From assembly GCA_002796995.1 (NCBI GenBank), contig PEKW01000002.1:381990-445989 (forward strand): a stretch of DNA of 64,000 nucleotides. The letters run 5' to 3'. This stretch comes from Rhizobium sp. Its GTDB lineage: Bacteria > Pseudomonadota > Alphaproteobacteria > Rhizobiales > Rhizobiaceae. A model generated the notes under the pieces. That model saw nothing but the letters and a program-made list of their open reading frames with translations. It ran no database searches and was not told the origin of the DNA. Below are positions 26,255 to 35,005 of the stretch, in pieces. The number at the start of each line of letters is the position of its first letter. Position 1 is the stretch's first letter. The translations under genes were made by a program, and so were the position numbers.

Positions 26255-27385
26255 ATGATCAAGGGAACAGCAAATATCAGTCGCCGCTCGGTCCTCAAGG
26301 GCATGGGCGGAGTGGGCATGGCAGCCGCAGGCGCAAGCCTTGTGGGCTTTTCGCGCAACGCTGCCGCAGCCGAAAGCCTGAACTACATGTGCTGGGAAGG
26401 CTACAATGCCCCCAGCATTCTCGAACCCTTCCAGAAATCGACCGGGGCGACGATCTCGGTCGACCTGATCACCGACTCCGCCGGCGGGTTTGCCAAGCTC
26501 GCAGCCGGCGCCTCGCGCGAGTTCGACCTCGTCTCGTCCGACAGCCCGTGGATCCAGCGCATGGGCCCGGCCGGCTTCTGCCGCTTCCTTGATGACGCGG
26601 ATTTCGCCGAGCAGTACGCCGATTTCTATCCGCAGTTCCGCGCTCCCTTCGCGCCCCTCCAGCACGAGGGCAAGGCGACCGGCCTGCCGACGCGTTGGGG
26701 CTGGGTCGGCCCGACCGTCAATACCAAGTTCGACAAGCTCGAATCCTGGTCGAGCTATGCGCCGGTCTTCGACAGCGCCTACAAGGACAAGATCTGCCTG
26801 CTCGACTGGGGTGACTGGCCGATCATGCCGCTGGCCCTCTATGCCGGCGTCAACCCTTACGAAGAGCTGGACGAAGCGGCTCTCGGCGAAGTCCGCAAGG
26901 TTCTGCGCGCCGCCTTCAAGAATACCCGCGCGATCGTCGCCGACCTCGCCATTGCCCAGAAGGGCCTGATCGACGGCTCGTTCCGTGCGCTGATCGGTGG
27001 CGGCACCTATTGCACCTCGGCACTCCGGCTGCAGGGCCACGACTACATCCGGTCGATCGTCCCGGAACCGAAGAACGGCCTCAAGCAGGGCATCATCTGG
27101 ATGGAGGCGACCGGCCTCATCGACAACGGCAAGAACTCGAAGGTCGCGGCCGACTTCCTGAAATACATCGTCTCGCCCGAGGTGGCCAAGCAGTTGGCGA
27201 TCACCGAGGCGACCTGCAACCTGGTGCCCAGCCAGAAGGCCGAGGCGCTGTTCTCCGACGCGGAGAAGAAGGCGCTGCAGATGGACTACATGTGGACGGC
27301 CTGGGAAAACAGCCAGTTCCACACCGTGGCGCCGAACATCGACGACATGCTGGCGATCTGGCAGGAAGAGCTCGCCGCCCGCTGA
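26255..27385 (+). CDS. Polyamine-type ABC transporter substrate-binding protein, Tat signal
   Basis: A 376-residue precursor starting at 26255, preceded by AGGGGAAGACAAGA as ribosome-binding site. The N-terminus NISRRSVLKGMGGVGMAAAGAS is a twin-arginine signal (SRRxVLK), so the protein is probably exported folded. The mature part is of the PotD/SBP_bac_8 type (LNYMCWEGYNAPSILEPFQKSTGATISVDLI). Homologues bind putrescine, spermidine or related cationic compounds. It is the first transporter gene of a four-gene importer and lies 41 bases after the glutamine-synthetase-like gene. Ligand inferred from family and context. Confidence 0.86.
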   Translation: MIKGTANISRRSVLKGMGGVGMAAAGASLVGFSRNAAAAESLNYMCWEGYNAPSILEPFQKSTGATISVDLITDSAGGFAKLAAGASREFDLVSSDSPWIQRMGPAGFCRFLDDADFAEQYADFYPQFRAPFAPLQHEGKATGLPTRWGWVGPTVNTKFDKLESWSSYAPVFDSAYKDKICLLDWGDWPIMPLALYAGVNPYEELDEAALGEVRKVLRAAFKNTRAIVADLAIAQKGLIDGSFRALIGGGTYCTSALRLQGHDYIRSIVPEPKNGLKQGIIWMEATGLIDNGKNSKVAADFLKYIVSPEVAKQLAITEATCNLVPSQKAEALFSDAEKKALQMDYMWTAWENSQFHTVAPNIDDMLAIWQEELAAR

Positions 27386-27456
27386 ATCAGGTTCTAGATG
27401 GGCCGCCGTCCTGGACGGCGGCCCGCACAACCCTCCAGGAGTCGGGGACGCCTACC

Positions 27457-28554
27457 TTGCCAGTGCCAATCATAGAAGCCTTGAACATCGTCAAAGACTA
27501 CGGCTCCGCGCGGGCGCTGCATGGCGTGTCGCTGGAGGTCGGGGAGGGGGAATTCGTCGCCCTCGTCGGCCCGTCCGGCTGCGGAAAGACCACGCTCTTG
27601 AAGATACTCGCAGGCTTCGAGGAGCTGACCGAAGGGCGGCTGGAAATCCAGGGGCAGGACATGCTGGGCGTGCCCGCGGCCAGCAGGCCGACGCGCATGG
27701 TGTTCCAGAAACTGGCGCTGTTCCCGCACAAGACAGTCGCGGAGAACATCGGCTTTCCGCTCAAGCTGAAGAAGATGGACCGTGCCGAGATCGCCGAGCG
27801 CGTTCGCGCGATGATCGATCTCATGCACCTCAAGCCGGAATATCTCGACCGCTATCCCGCCCAGCTTTCGGGTGGCGAACAGCAGCGCGTGGCGCTGGCG
27901 CGTGCGCTCGTCTCCCGTCCCAGCGTGCTCCTGCTCGACGAGCCGATGAGCGCGCTGGACGCCAAGCTGAAGAAGTCCCTGCAGGCGGAACTGAAGAAGC
28001 TTCACCGCGAGATCGGCACCAGCTTCGTCCTGGTGACGCATGATCTGGAGGAGGCGATGATGCTGGCCGACCGGATCTGCGTGATGCAGGCCGGCCATGT
28101 CATCCAGATCGGCACGCCTGCCGATATCTACTACCGGCCGGCCAATACCTTCGTCGCCGGCTTCATCGGCGAAACCAATTTCCTGCCGGTGTCCGTCGTC
28201 CGCGAAAGCGATGGCGCAGCGACTGTGACCTCGCCGCTGGTCACGGGATCGCCGGCGCGGCTGAAGGGCGAGCATGTCTCCGCCCATCTCGCCTCCTCGG
28301 GCACGGCGCTGCTGGTGCGTCCCGAAACCATCGGCTTCGTCGAGGGCGACGTCTCTCCGCAGCAATGGGTGATGACAGGCACGGTCGACGAATATTTCAT
28401 CAAGGGTTCGTCGACCCAGTATCGTATCCGCGTCGACGGTCTGGCGGCTCCGGTCGTCATGGACCTGCCAGGTTCGATCGTCCTGCCGGCCGAGGTCGGG
28501 CAGTCCGTCGGGATCTGCTTCGATCCCGCCTCCGCCTTCCTGCTGTCGGAGTGA
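27457..28554 (+). CDS. Polyamine-type ABC transporter ATP-binding protein
   Basis: A 365-residue ATPase of the PotA/FbpC class. Walker A is GPSGCGKTT, the Q-loop region is [16 protein letters not shown], the signature [15 protein letters not shown] and Walker [14 protein letters not shown], followed by a TOBE regulatory domain (about residues 270-365). No ATG is available near the usual start; TTG at 27457 or GTG at 27463 would fit, and the frame continues uninterrupted upstream. The stop overlaps the permease region by two bases' distance, so the importer genes are co-transcribed. Confidence 0.87.
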   Translation: MPVPIIEALNIVKDYGSARALHGVSLEVGEGEFVALVGPSGCGKTTLLKILAGFEELTEGRLEIQGQDMLGVPAASRPTRMVFQKLALFPHKTVAENIGFPLKLKKMDRAEIAERVRAMIDLMHLKPEYLDRYPAQLSGGEQQRVALARALVSRPSVLLLDEPMSALDAKLKKSLQAELKKLHREIGTSFVLVTHDLEEAMMLADRICVMQAGHVIQIGTPADIYYRPANTFVAGFIGETNFLPVSVVRESDGAATVTSPLVTGSPARLKGEHVSAHLASSGTALLVRPETIGFVEGDVSPQQWVMTGTVDEYFIKGSSTQYRIRVDGLAAPVVMDLPGSIVLPAEVGQSVGICFDPASAFLLSE

Positions 28555-28556
28555 CC

Positions 28557-29435
28557 ATGAACATCGAGCACAAGACATGGAAGGACCCGGTGCTCATCGC
28601 GGCCGTCGCGCCGCTGGCGATCGTCATGCTGGTCTTCTTCCTGGTGCCGCTGGCGATGACCGCGGTTCTCACCTTCCAGACCACGCAATATTACCGTCTC
28701 GTCTGGACCTGGGATCTGAAAGTCTGGACCGAGGTTTTCTCCAAACCGCATTACTGGACGATCATCGGCCGGACGATCGTCATGGCGATCATCTGCGTCG
28801 GGCTTTGCCTGCTCATCGCCTTCCCCACGGCCTATGCGCTCGCGACGCGGCTCAAGTCCTACAATACGCAGATCCAGATCATGATCGTCTTCGCCTTTCT
28901 CACCGATGCGGTGCTGAAGACCTTCGGCTGGATCCTCGTGCTCGACCGCAACGGCGTGGCGAACTGGATGCTGGGGACGGTGGGCTTTGCGCCGGACAGC
29001 CTGGACATCCTGTTTTCGCCGGCCGGCACGATGGTCGGCATGGTCTATAACCTGGTCGTCTATCCGATGTTCACCCTCTATCTGTCGCTCGTCCGCATCG
29101 ACCGCGACCTGCTGCTGGCGGCCTATGACGCCGGTGCATCGCGCTTGCGGGCCTTCTACGAGGTGACCCTGCCGCTCTCCCGCCCGGGCCTCTATTCCGG
29201 CGCGGTCCTGGTCTTCGTCCTGAGCCTCGGCGCCTTTCTCGAACCGAAGGTGCTCGGCGGCGGAACGTCGCCGCTCGCTTCGGAACTGATCCGTCAGAGC
29301 TTCGAGACCCGGGTGAACTGGCCCCTGGGGGCGGCGCTGACCATCGTTCTGATCGTCGTCGGAGCCCTGACCCTGGCGCTGGCCGGCCTGCTGGCCACGA
29401 AGCGCTCTCCAGCCTTGCGGGGGCGCAGCGCATGA
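28557..29435 (+). CDS. Polyamine-type ABC permease, PotB-like
   Basis: A 292-residue inner-membrane protein with about six membrane segments, starting MNIEHKTWKDPVLIAAVAPLAIVMLVFFLVPLA. The cytoplasmic EAA loop is around residue 185 (LLAAYDAGASRLRAFYEVTLPLSRPGL), where the ATPase docks. The PotB-type permease overlaps the next gene by four bases (ATGA) and directly follows the ATPase gene. It forms the translocation pore together with the second permease. Confidence 0.9.
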   Translation: MNIEHKTWKDPVLIAAVAPLAIVMLVFFLVPLAMTAVLTFQTTQYYRLVWTWDLKVWTEVFSKPHYWTIIGRTIVMAIICVGLCLLIAFPTAYALATRLKSYNTQIQIMIVFAFLTDAVLKTFGWILVLDRNGVANWMLGTVGFAPDSLDILFSPAGTMVGMVYNLVVYPMFTLYLSLVRIDRDLLLAAYDAGASRLRAFYEVTLPLSRPGLYSGAVLVFVLSLGAFLEPKVLGGGTSPLASELIRQSFETRVNWPLGAALTIVLIVVGALTLALAGLLATKRSPALRGRSA

Positions 29436-30268
29436 TCTCCCATCGTCTCAAGGACCGCCTGATCGACACCGGCCTGGTCGGCAGCCTCGCTCTGCTGCTG
29501 GTGTTCTTCTACATTCCGATCATTACCCTGGTCGCCTTCTCCTTCACCTCGAGCCGGGTGCTGACCCTTCCGATCGAAGGCTTCTCCTTAGAGTGGTACG
29601 GCGAATTGTTCCGCAAGCCGGACTTTCTCCCGGCCGTCGCCAATTCCGCCATGGTCGCCGCGGTATCGACCGTGTTTGCCACGATCCTCGGCTCGGCCGG
29701 GGCGATCGCCTGGATCCGCTACCGGTTCCGCCTGCAGAACGCCTTCCGGCTGGTCACCTTCGCGCCGCTGCTTTTCCCGCAGCTGCTGCTCGGCGTCGTC
29801 ATGCTGCTGTGGTTTTCGGTGCTCGGCAATTGGCTCGGCTTCTCGACCGGTCTCGCCACCGTGATCATCGGCCATGTCGTCTACATCACGCCCTTCGCGC
29901 TCGTGATCGTCGCCGTCCAGGTCTACGGCTTCGACGAGACGCTGGAGGATGCCGCGCGTGATGCGGGGGCCAACGGCTGGGAGGTGTTTCGCGAGGTCAC
30001 TTTCCCGCTTCTGTGGCCGGGTATCTTCTCCGCGGCGATCTTCGCCTTCCTGCTGTCCTGGGGCAATTTCTACGTCTCCTATTCGCTCGCCGGAACGGCC
30101 AGGACGCTGCCGATCTTCGTCTACAGTGGCATCGCGGTCGGCTCTTCGCCGATCTACCCGGCACTGGCGACGCTCAACTTCATTCCGGCGCTCATCCTGG
30201 TCGCGCTCGGGGAACTGCTGCGCCGCCGGGCTCTGAAGCGCCAGTCCATGCCATCCACCGAGGAATAG
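29432..30268 (+). CDS. Polyamine-type ABC permease, PotC-like
   Basis: A 278-residue inner-membrane permease with about six membrane segments and the EAA loop near residue 170 (LEDAARDAGANGWEVFREVTFPLLWPGI). Length and sequence match the PotC half of spermidine/putrescine-type importers. The gene overlaps the preceding permease and ends three bases before the alcohol dehydrogenase, so the transporter and dehydrogenase are probably one transcript. Confidence 0.9.
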   Translation: MISHRLKDRLIDTGLVGSLALLLVFFYIPIITLVAFSFTSSRVLTLPIEGFSLEWYGELFRKPDFLPAVANSAMVAAVSTVFATILGSAGAIAWIRYRFRLQNAFRLVTFAPLLFPQLLLGVVMLLWFSVLGNWLGFSTGLATVIIGHVVYITPFALVIVAVQVYGFDETLEDAARDAGANGWEVFREVTFPLLWPGIFSAAIFAFLLSWGNFYVSYSLAGTARTLPIFVYSGIAVGSSPIYPALATLNFIPALILVALGELLRRRALKRQSMPSTEE

Positions 30269-30271
30269 ACA

Positions 30272-31435
30272 ATGACGATCCACACCCAGGCCGTGGCCAG
30301 CAACTGGAGCTTTCCGACCGACGTCCGTTTCGGCAATGGCCGGATCAAGGAGATCGGAGCCGCCGTTCGCGCCCTTGATGCGTCGTCGCCGCTGGTCGTG
30401 ACCGATGCCGGGCTGAAGGATCTCTTCCCGGTGCAAAGGGCGCTGGAGGCGCTTCGCGAGGCGGGGCTGCGACCGGGGCTGTTCTTCAATGTGAAACCCA
30501 ATCCGACCGGCCGGAACGTCGCGGACGGTGTCGAGGCTCTGCGCAGCGGCGGGCACGACCTGGTCGTGGCGATCGGCGGCGGCAGCGCGCTGGATGCGGC
30601 CAAGGCGATCGCGCTGATGTCGTCCCAGACGATCTCCATGTGGGATCTGGAAGACATCGGCGACAACTGGAAGCGCGTCGACACCTCCCGTCTGGTGCCG
30701 GTGATCGCCGTGCCGACCACGGCCGGCACGGGTTCCGAGCTTGGGCGCTCCTCCGTCATCACGCAGGACGAAGAACACCGCAAGGTCATCGTCTTCCACC
30801 CGCGGATGATGCCGAACATCGTCATCATGGATCCCGAGCTGACGGCCGGACTGCCGGCCCACATCACGGCTGCAACCGGCATGGACGCGCTTTCGCATGC
30901 CCTGGAGGCGCTGTCTTCGCCGACCTTCCACCCGATGGCCGAAGGAATAGCGCTGAATGCGCTGCAACTGATCAAGACCTGGCTGCCGGTGGCGGTCGCG
31001 GAAGGCCAGAACCTAGAGGCGCGCGGCCAGATGCTGGTCGCGTCGGGCATGGGCTGCGTCGCGCTGCAGAAGGGGCTGGGCGCCATCCACGCCCTGGCGC
31101 ATCCGCTGGGGGCCTTGCATGACGCCCATCATGGTCTGCTGAACGCCGTGCTGATGCCCTATGTGCTGGAATTCAATGCACCGGCGATCAAGGACAAGCT
31201 GGAACTGCTGGCCCGGTTGCTCGATTTGCCGGTGCCGACCGCCGCCGGGGTGATCGACTGGATCTTCGATCTACGCGAAACCCTGGAGATACCGCTGACG
31301 CTGGGCGCGATGGGGCTTACGGATATCGACGAGGACAGGGTCGTGGTTATGGCGGAAGTGGATCCCTGCGCTGGCGGCAACCCCGTTCGGCTCGACCGCG
31401 CCGGACTGCTCGGCATTCTTCGCGCCGCGCGCTGA
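30272..31435 (+). CDS. Iron-containing alcohol dehydrogenase family protein
   Basis: A 387-residue NAD(P)-dependent alcohol dehydrogenase of group III. The nucleotide loop is VAIGGGSALDAAKAIALM. Metal ligands are visible in ATGMDALSHALEAL (Asp, His) and GLGAIHALAHPLGALHDAHHGLLNA (two His), so it should be an active iron enzyme. It would reduce or oxidise an aldehyde or alcohol made during amine breakdown, such as an amino-aldehyde. It is the last gene of the glutamine-synthetase/transporter operon. A hairpin (31460-31489) lies between it and the convergent AraC gene. Confidence 0.9.
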   Translation: MTIHTQAVASNWSFPTDVRFGNGRIKEIGAAVRALDASSPLVVTDAGLKDLFPVQRALEALREAGLRPGLFFNVKPNPTGRNVADGVEALRSGGHDLVVAIGGGSALDAAKAIALMSSQTISMWDLEDIGDNWKRVDTSRLVPVIAVPTTAGTGSELGRSSVITQDEEHRKVIVFHPRMMPNIVIMDPELTAGLPAHITAATGMDALSHALEALSSPTFHPMAEGIALNALQLIKTWLPVAVAEGQNLEARGQMLVASGMGCVALQKGLGAIHALAHPLGALHDAHHGLLNAVLMPYVLEFNAPAIKDKLELLARLLDLPVPTAAGVIDWIFDLRETLEIPLTLGAMGLTDIDEDRVVVMAEVDPCAGGNPVRLDRAGLLGILRAAR

Positions 31436-31459
31436 CGATCAGAAGGCCCGTCTCGCCTC

Positions 31460-31489
31460 GCATGAGGGGGCTCGCTGCTTCTCTCATGC
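31460..31489. terminator. Inverted repeat between convergent genes, possible terminator
   Basis: GCATGAG (31460-31466) and CTCATGC (31483-31489) are exact complements with a 16-base loop. There is no U-tract, so termination is only suggested by position between the convergent alcohol dehydrogenase and AraC genes. Confidence 0.35.
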
Positions 31490-31530
31490 AAGTGATGCGA
31501 ACTCCCGACGGATGCTCGGGCTGACGCTGT

Positions 31531-32448
31531 TCAGTTGCGGACCCGCATGGTCTGCGACGGCGTTTCCCCGAACAGGGCGTGATAGCGGGTCGAGAACCGG
31601 CCCCAATGGAAGAAACCCCAGTCAAGGGCAATGTCGGAGACCCGGCGCGGCGCATCGCGTGCGGCGATCAGGTCGCGCCGGGCATGGTTGAGCCTGCGGA
31701 TCAGCAGCACGTCGTCGAGGCGGTAACCGATGACATGCTGGCAGGCGGCACGCAGCGTGCGGCTCGGTTGTTTCAGCTGCCTGGCAAGCTCGGTGACGGT
31801 GATCGGCTCGCGCCCATTGTCGGCGAGCCATTGTTCCATTTCCCGGTAGACGACAAAAGCCGAAGGCTGGGTCTCCGGGGTAGGCTCCTCTTCCGGCGTA
31901 CAGCTCTCCTGCAACAGGCCCAGCCGGTCGCGGATCATGTCCGGCAAAAGGCTGCGCAACTGCGACGGCAGGCCGGCGGGGTCGCTCATATGGACCTCCA
32001 GCAGCGAATTCAGCCATTGATAGAGGCTTTCCGCCTGTATGGCGGCGGAGCCCTGCAGGATGCCGGTCCGGAGCGGCGCATCCTCCGGAAGGTCGTCGAG
32101 CTTCACCACCGCCAGCAGATAGTCGCTCATCGGTGCGCTGACGGAAAGCCGCTCGTGCCAGTGGTGGCCAAAGCCGATCGTATTGCCGCCGAAGAACCGC
32201 CCGTCGATACGAACTCCACCGGACTCGGCCGACTGGGCGAAGAAGATCAGGCTGTCGTCGGGCGCTGAATAATGCTGCTCGACGGCGGCGTTCATCCGCT
32301 CGCGGATGATGGTCAGGCCGGGAAACTGCAGCGTCGCCACCGTGCCCTGGAACGGTCCCGGCGACAGCTGTCGATATTCCTGGCTCCAGCCGGGAAGCGA
32401 TTTTTCCTGTTCCGATACGTCTTCGAACGCGGTCTCGCTGAACATCAT
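31531..32448 (-). CDS. AraC-family regulator, EutR-like
   Basis: A 305-residue protein starting MMFSETAFEDVSEQEK at 32448, behind a GGAAG site with suitable spacing; the open frame extends further upstream without a better start. The C-terminal ~100 residues carry the AraC double HTH (VTELARQLKQPSRTLRAACQHVIGYRLDDVLLIRRLNHARRDLIAA, then DIALDWGFFHWGRFSTRYHALFGETPS). The N-terminal part, including QEYRQLSPGPFQGTV, resembles EutR, the ethanolamine-responsive activator. It is divergent from the TTQ amine-dehydrogenase operon and probably activates it in response to an amine (inference). Confidence 0.82.
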   Translation of the reverse strand: MMFSETAFEDVSEQEKSLPGWSQEYRQLSPGPFQGTVATLQFPGLTIIRERMNAAVEQHYSAPDDSLIFFAQSAESGGVRIDGRFFGGNTIGFGHHWHERLSVSAPMSDYLLAVVKLDDLPEDAPLRTGILQGSAAIQAESLYQWLNSLLEVHMSDPAGLPSQLRSLLPDMIRDRLGLLQESCTPEEEPTPETQPSAFVVYREMEQWLADNGREPITVTELARQLKQPSRTLRAACQHVIGYRLDDVLLIRRLNHARRDLIAARDAPRRVSDIALDWGFFHWGRFSTRYHALFGETPSQTMRVRN

Positions 32449-32555
32449 CGTCGATCTTCCAGATAGGCGCGTGCTGGCGGCATGCCGCCTTCGCAGCTGC
32501 AGCATAGTAAAACCGCGAGCGGCGCGTTGCAATCAAAAAAGGCAAATTCAGAGAA

Positions 32556-32570
32556 GCCCAAAAATTGGGC
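32556..32570. promoter_or_regulatory. Inverted repeat upstream of the amine dehydrogenase operon
   Basis: GCCCAA-AAA-TTGGGC is a perfect inverted repeat in the divergent gap between the AraC regulator and the large-subunit gene, 80 bases before that ATG. It is a candidate operator for a dimeric regulator. Confidence 0.45.
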
Positions 32571-32649
32571 ATGTGCCGATGCGCGGGTGGATAGATCGGG
32601 CTCGACCGAGACGCTACGACTGTTCCGACGGCAATCGAATGGAGACTAA

Positions 32650-33801
32650 ATGATGCGGTTTCTGAGAACATGTCTGGCCGCTGCGGTCAGTACGCTCGCC
32701 ATGGGCCAGGCTTTCGCCGAAGAGGAATTCGTTCCCGAGAAGATCACCGTCGAGGAGCGGATCAAGCCCGGCCCGAACGTCTTCACCGTCGACCAGAGCT
32801 GGACCGGCGCGAGCCGGATCAACGTCGTTGGTGCCGGCGAACTGGATCGCAAGGGCAATCTGAGCGTCGGCCTGGTGACACAGTTCGTGCTGACGAAGGA
32901 CAAGAAGACCGCCTACACCGCGTCCGCCTATGCCAAGCGGATCACCTATGGCCCGACCGAAGCCGTGCTGCAGGAATTCGACGTCGACACCATGTCGGTG
33001 AAGCGCGAGATCATCGTCTCGCCGAAGATGGCGCAGGTCGCGCCGCAGAAGAGCCTGCTGGCGCTCTCGGCCGACGAAAAATACGCCTTCGTCCAGAATG
33101 CCACGCCGGCGACCTCGGTCAGCGTCGTCGATCTGGCCGCCGGCAAGGAGATCGCCGAAGTGCCGACGCCGGGCTGCTGGTCGATCCATCCGGCGCTCTC
33201 CGGCATCCAGTTCTCGACGCTGTGCGGTGACGGAACGCTGCAGACCTTCACGGTCGGTGCCGACGGAAAGTTCGCAGCACCCTCGAAGAGCGAGAAGATC
33301 TTCGATGCCGACACCGACCCGCTCTACGTCGTCGGCGAACGCGCCGGTGACAAGCTGGTCTTCGTTTCCTTCAACGGCAATATCTACACGATCTCCGACA
33401 AGGACGGTACGGCCAAGCTCGTCGACAAGTTCTCGATCACCGAAGGCGTCGAGGGGGCCTGGGCGCCGGGCGGCGTCGAGGTCATCGCCTATAACGAGGC
33501 GAACGACGTGCTGTTCGTCACCATGCATCCGGACGCCAGGGAAGGCAGCCACAAGGACGCCGCGACCGAAATATGGCCGGTCGACATGAAGGCCAAGAAG
33601 GTGCTCTACCGCTCGGCCGTCGAGGGCGTGAAGTCGATCGCCGTCACCCAGGGCAAGACCCCGACGCTCTTCGCGCTCAACGACGACGAAGGCATCCTCA
33701 CGCGCTACGCCGTCGATCCGGAGGCGAAGTTCGCCGCCAAGATGACCGGCAAGCTGGAGGACATGGGGTCCTTCGCGCCGCTCGTCTACGCGGGTGAGTG
33801 A
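32650..33801 (+). CDS. aauB: Amine dehydrogenase large (beta-propeller) subunit
   Basis: A 383-residue precursor with a Sec signal (about residues 1-25, ending in GQAFAE). It matches the heavy chain of TTQ amine dehydrogenases along its length (PGPNVFTVDQSWTGASRINVV, LVTQFVLTKDKKTAYTASAYAKRITYG, DPLYVVGERAGDKLVFVSFNG, WPVDMKAKKVLYRSA). The heavy chain is a seven-bladed propeller that binds the TTQ light chain in the periplasm. The mauE gene begins on its stop codon (TGATG). Similarity of both subunits to the aromatic amine dehydrogenase branch is stronger than to methylamine dehydrogenase, so aauB is used as symbol, with the substrate unproven. Confidence 0.85.
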   Translation: MMRFLRTCLAAAVSTLAMGQAFAEEEFVPEKITVEERIKPGPNVFTVDQSWTGASRINVVGAGELDRKGNLSVGLVTQFVLTKDKKTAYTASAYAKRITYGPTEAVLQEFDVDTMSVKREIIVSPKMAQVAPQKSLLALSADEKYAFVQNATPATSVSVVDLAAGKEIAEVPTPGCWSIHPALSGIQFSTLCGDGTLQTFTVGADGKFAAPSKSEKIFDADTDPLYVVGERAGDKLVFVSFNGNIYTISDKDGTAKLVDKFSITEGVEGAWAPGGVEVIAYNEANDVLFVTMHPDAREGSHKDAATEIWPVDMKAKKVLYRSAVEGVKSIAVTQGKTPTLFALNDDEGILTRYAVDPEAKFAAKMTGKLEDMGSFAPLVYAGE

Positions 33802-34331
33802 TGGACGCCTGGTTCACCTCCATGGCGGCAGCGGCGGCGACGACCTTCACGGTCCTCGTCCTCCTGCGCGCGGCCTGGCACAAGGTCGCCGATTTCGGCA
33901 CCTTCAACGGCTACGTGGCTGACTACCGGCTCCTGTCGGAGGCTCTCGTCGAGCCGGCGGCCAAGGCGCTCGCGGCCGTCGAGTTCCTGGCCGTGGTCCT
34001 GCTGGTCTACCCGGCGACCGTGCGGGCCGGAGCGCTGCTCACGGTCGCCCTCTTCGGCCTCTACGGGCTCGCCATGGCGGTCAACATCGGCAGGGGGCGC
34101 ACGCGGATCGAATGCGGTTGTGGCGGTCCGGCGCAACGCCTGTCGCCGGCGCTCCTGGTGCGCAATGCCCTGCTGGCGGCGATCGCGGTCCTGCCGGCGA
34201 TCTTCGCCGCCAGCCCGCTCGGCTTTGCAGAGGCCGCAGTTGCGGTCACCGCCGGCCTGCTGACCTGGTTCGTCTACAACGTAATCGAGCAATTGCTGGC
34301 CAATGACGGCCATATGCGCCTCTCGCTCTAG
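33801..34331 (+). CDS. mauE: Amine dehydrogenase accessory membrane protein MauE
   Basis: A 176-residue membrane protein with about four membrane helices and the characteristic IECGCGGPAQRLS loop (Cys-Gly-Cys) of MauE/DoxX-like proteins. In mau and aau operons MauE is needed, together with MauD, for stable assembly of the disulfide-rich light chain in the periplasm. The start ATG at 33801 shares a base with the aauB stop. It is followed 48 bases later by mauD. The Cys pair could carry electrons for disulfide formation. Confidence 0.83.
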   Translation: MDAWFTSMAAAAATTFTVLVLLRAAWHKVADFGTFNGYVADYRLLSEALVEPAAKALAAVEFLAVVLLVYPATVRAGALLTVALFGLYGLAMAVNIGRGRTRIECGCGGPAQRLSPALLVRNALLAAIAVLPAIFAASPLGFAEAAVAVTAGLLTWFVYNVIEQLLANDGHMRLSL

Positions 34332-34379
34332 GGCGGCGGTGCAAAGGCCGGAAAAAATAGCAGAAAGCCGAGTAAACCC

Positions 34380-34979
34380 ATGAATGCACTCATCTTCGCC
34401 GTCGTCGTCCTGTTCGCCTTGGTGCTCGTGCTGATCGGCGTGGTCTTCGCGCTGGCGCGCCAGATCGGCATCCTGTTCGAACGCATCTCGCCGGTCGGCG
34501 CGCTGGTCAACGAGTCCGGCCCCAAGATCGGCGAGGCGACGCCGAACTTCACGCTCGCCAGCCTCAATGGCGGGGCGATCTATATCGGTCCGCGCGGCCA
34601 GCGCAGCACGCTGGTGTTCTTCCTGTCGACCACCTGCCCGATCTGCAAGAAGATGCTGCCGGTGCTGCAGTCGATGCGCGTGAGCGAGGGCAAGTGGCTC
34701 GACGTCGTGCTGGCCAGCGACGGCGACATGGACAAGCACATGGCATTCATCAAGAAGGCCGGGCTCGAAGACTTCCCCTATGCCCTGTCGCCCGAGCTGG
34801 GCATCACCTACCGCGTCTCCCGCCTGCCGTTCGCCGTGCTGATCGACGGCGAGGGCATCGTCCGCGCCAAGGGACTGATCAACAGCCGGGAGCAGCTCGA
34901 AAGCCTGTTCAATGCCGCGGAGATGGGCGTCAGCTCGATCCAGAACTTCCTTAACGCGCCGGTTGCGGCACATTCCTGA
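34380..34979 (+). CDS. mauD: Amine dehydrogenase accessory thioredoxin-like protein MauD
   Basis: A 199-residue protein with an N-terminal membrane anchor (MNALIFAVVVLFALVLVLIGVVFALA) and a periplasmic thioredoxin fold. The redox-active pair is in LSTTCPICKKM (CPIC, a DsbA/TlpA-type CXXC). MauD is required to produce the light subunit with its disulfides correctly formed. It lies directly before the light-subunit gene. Since that subunit here lacks one of the usual disulfides, the demand on MauD may be slightly lower, but its active site is intact. Confidence 0.88.
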   Translation: MNALIFAVVVLFALVLVLIGVVFALARQIGILFERISPVGALVNESGPKIGEATPNFTLASLNGGAIYIGPRGQRSTLVFFLSTTCPICKKMLPVLQSMRVSEGKWLDVVLASDGDMDKHMAFIKKAGLEDFPYALSPELGITYRVSRLPFAVLIDGEGIVRAKGLINSREQLESLFNAAEMGVSSIQNFLNAPVAAHS

Positions 34980-35005
34980 TCTTCTAGCCCCACTGGAGAG
35001 AACCG

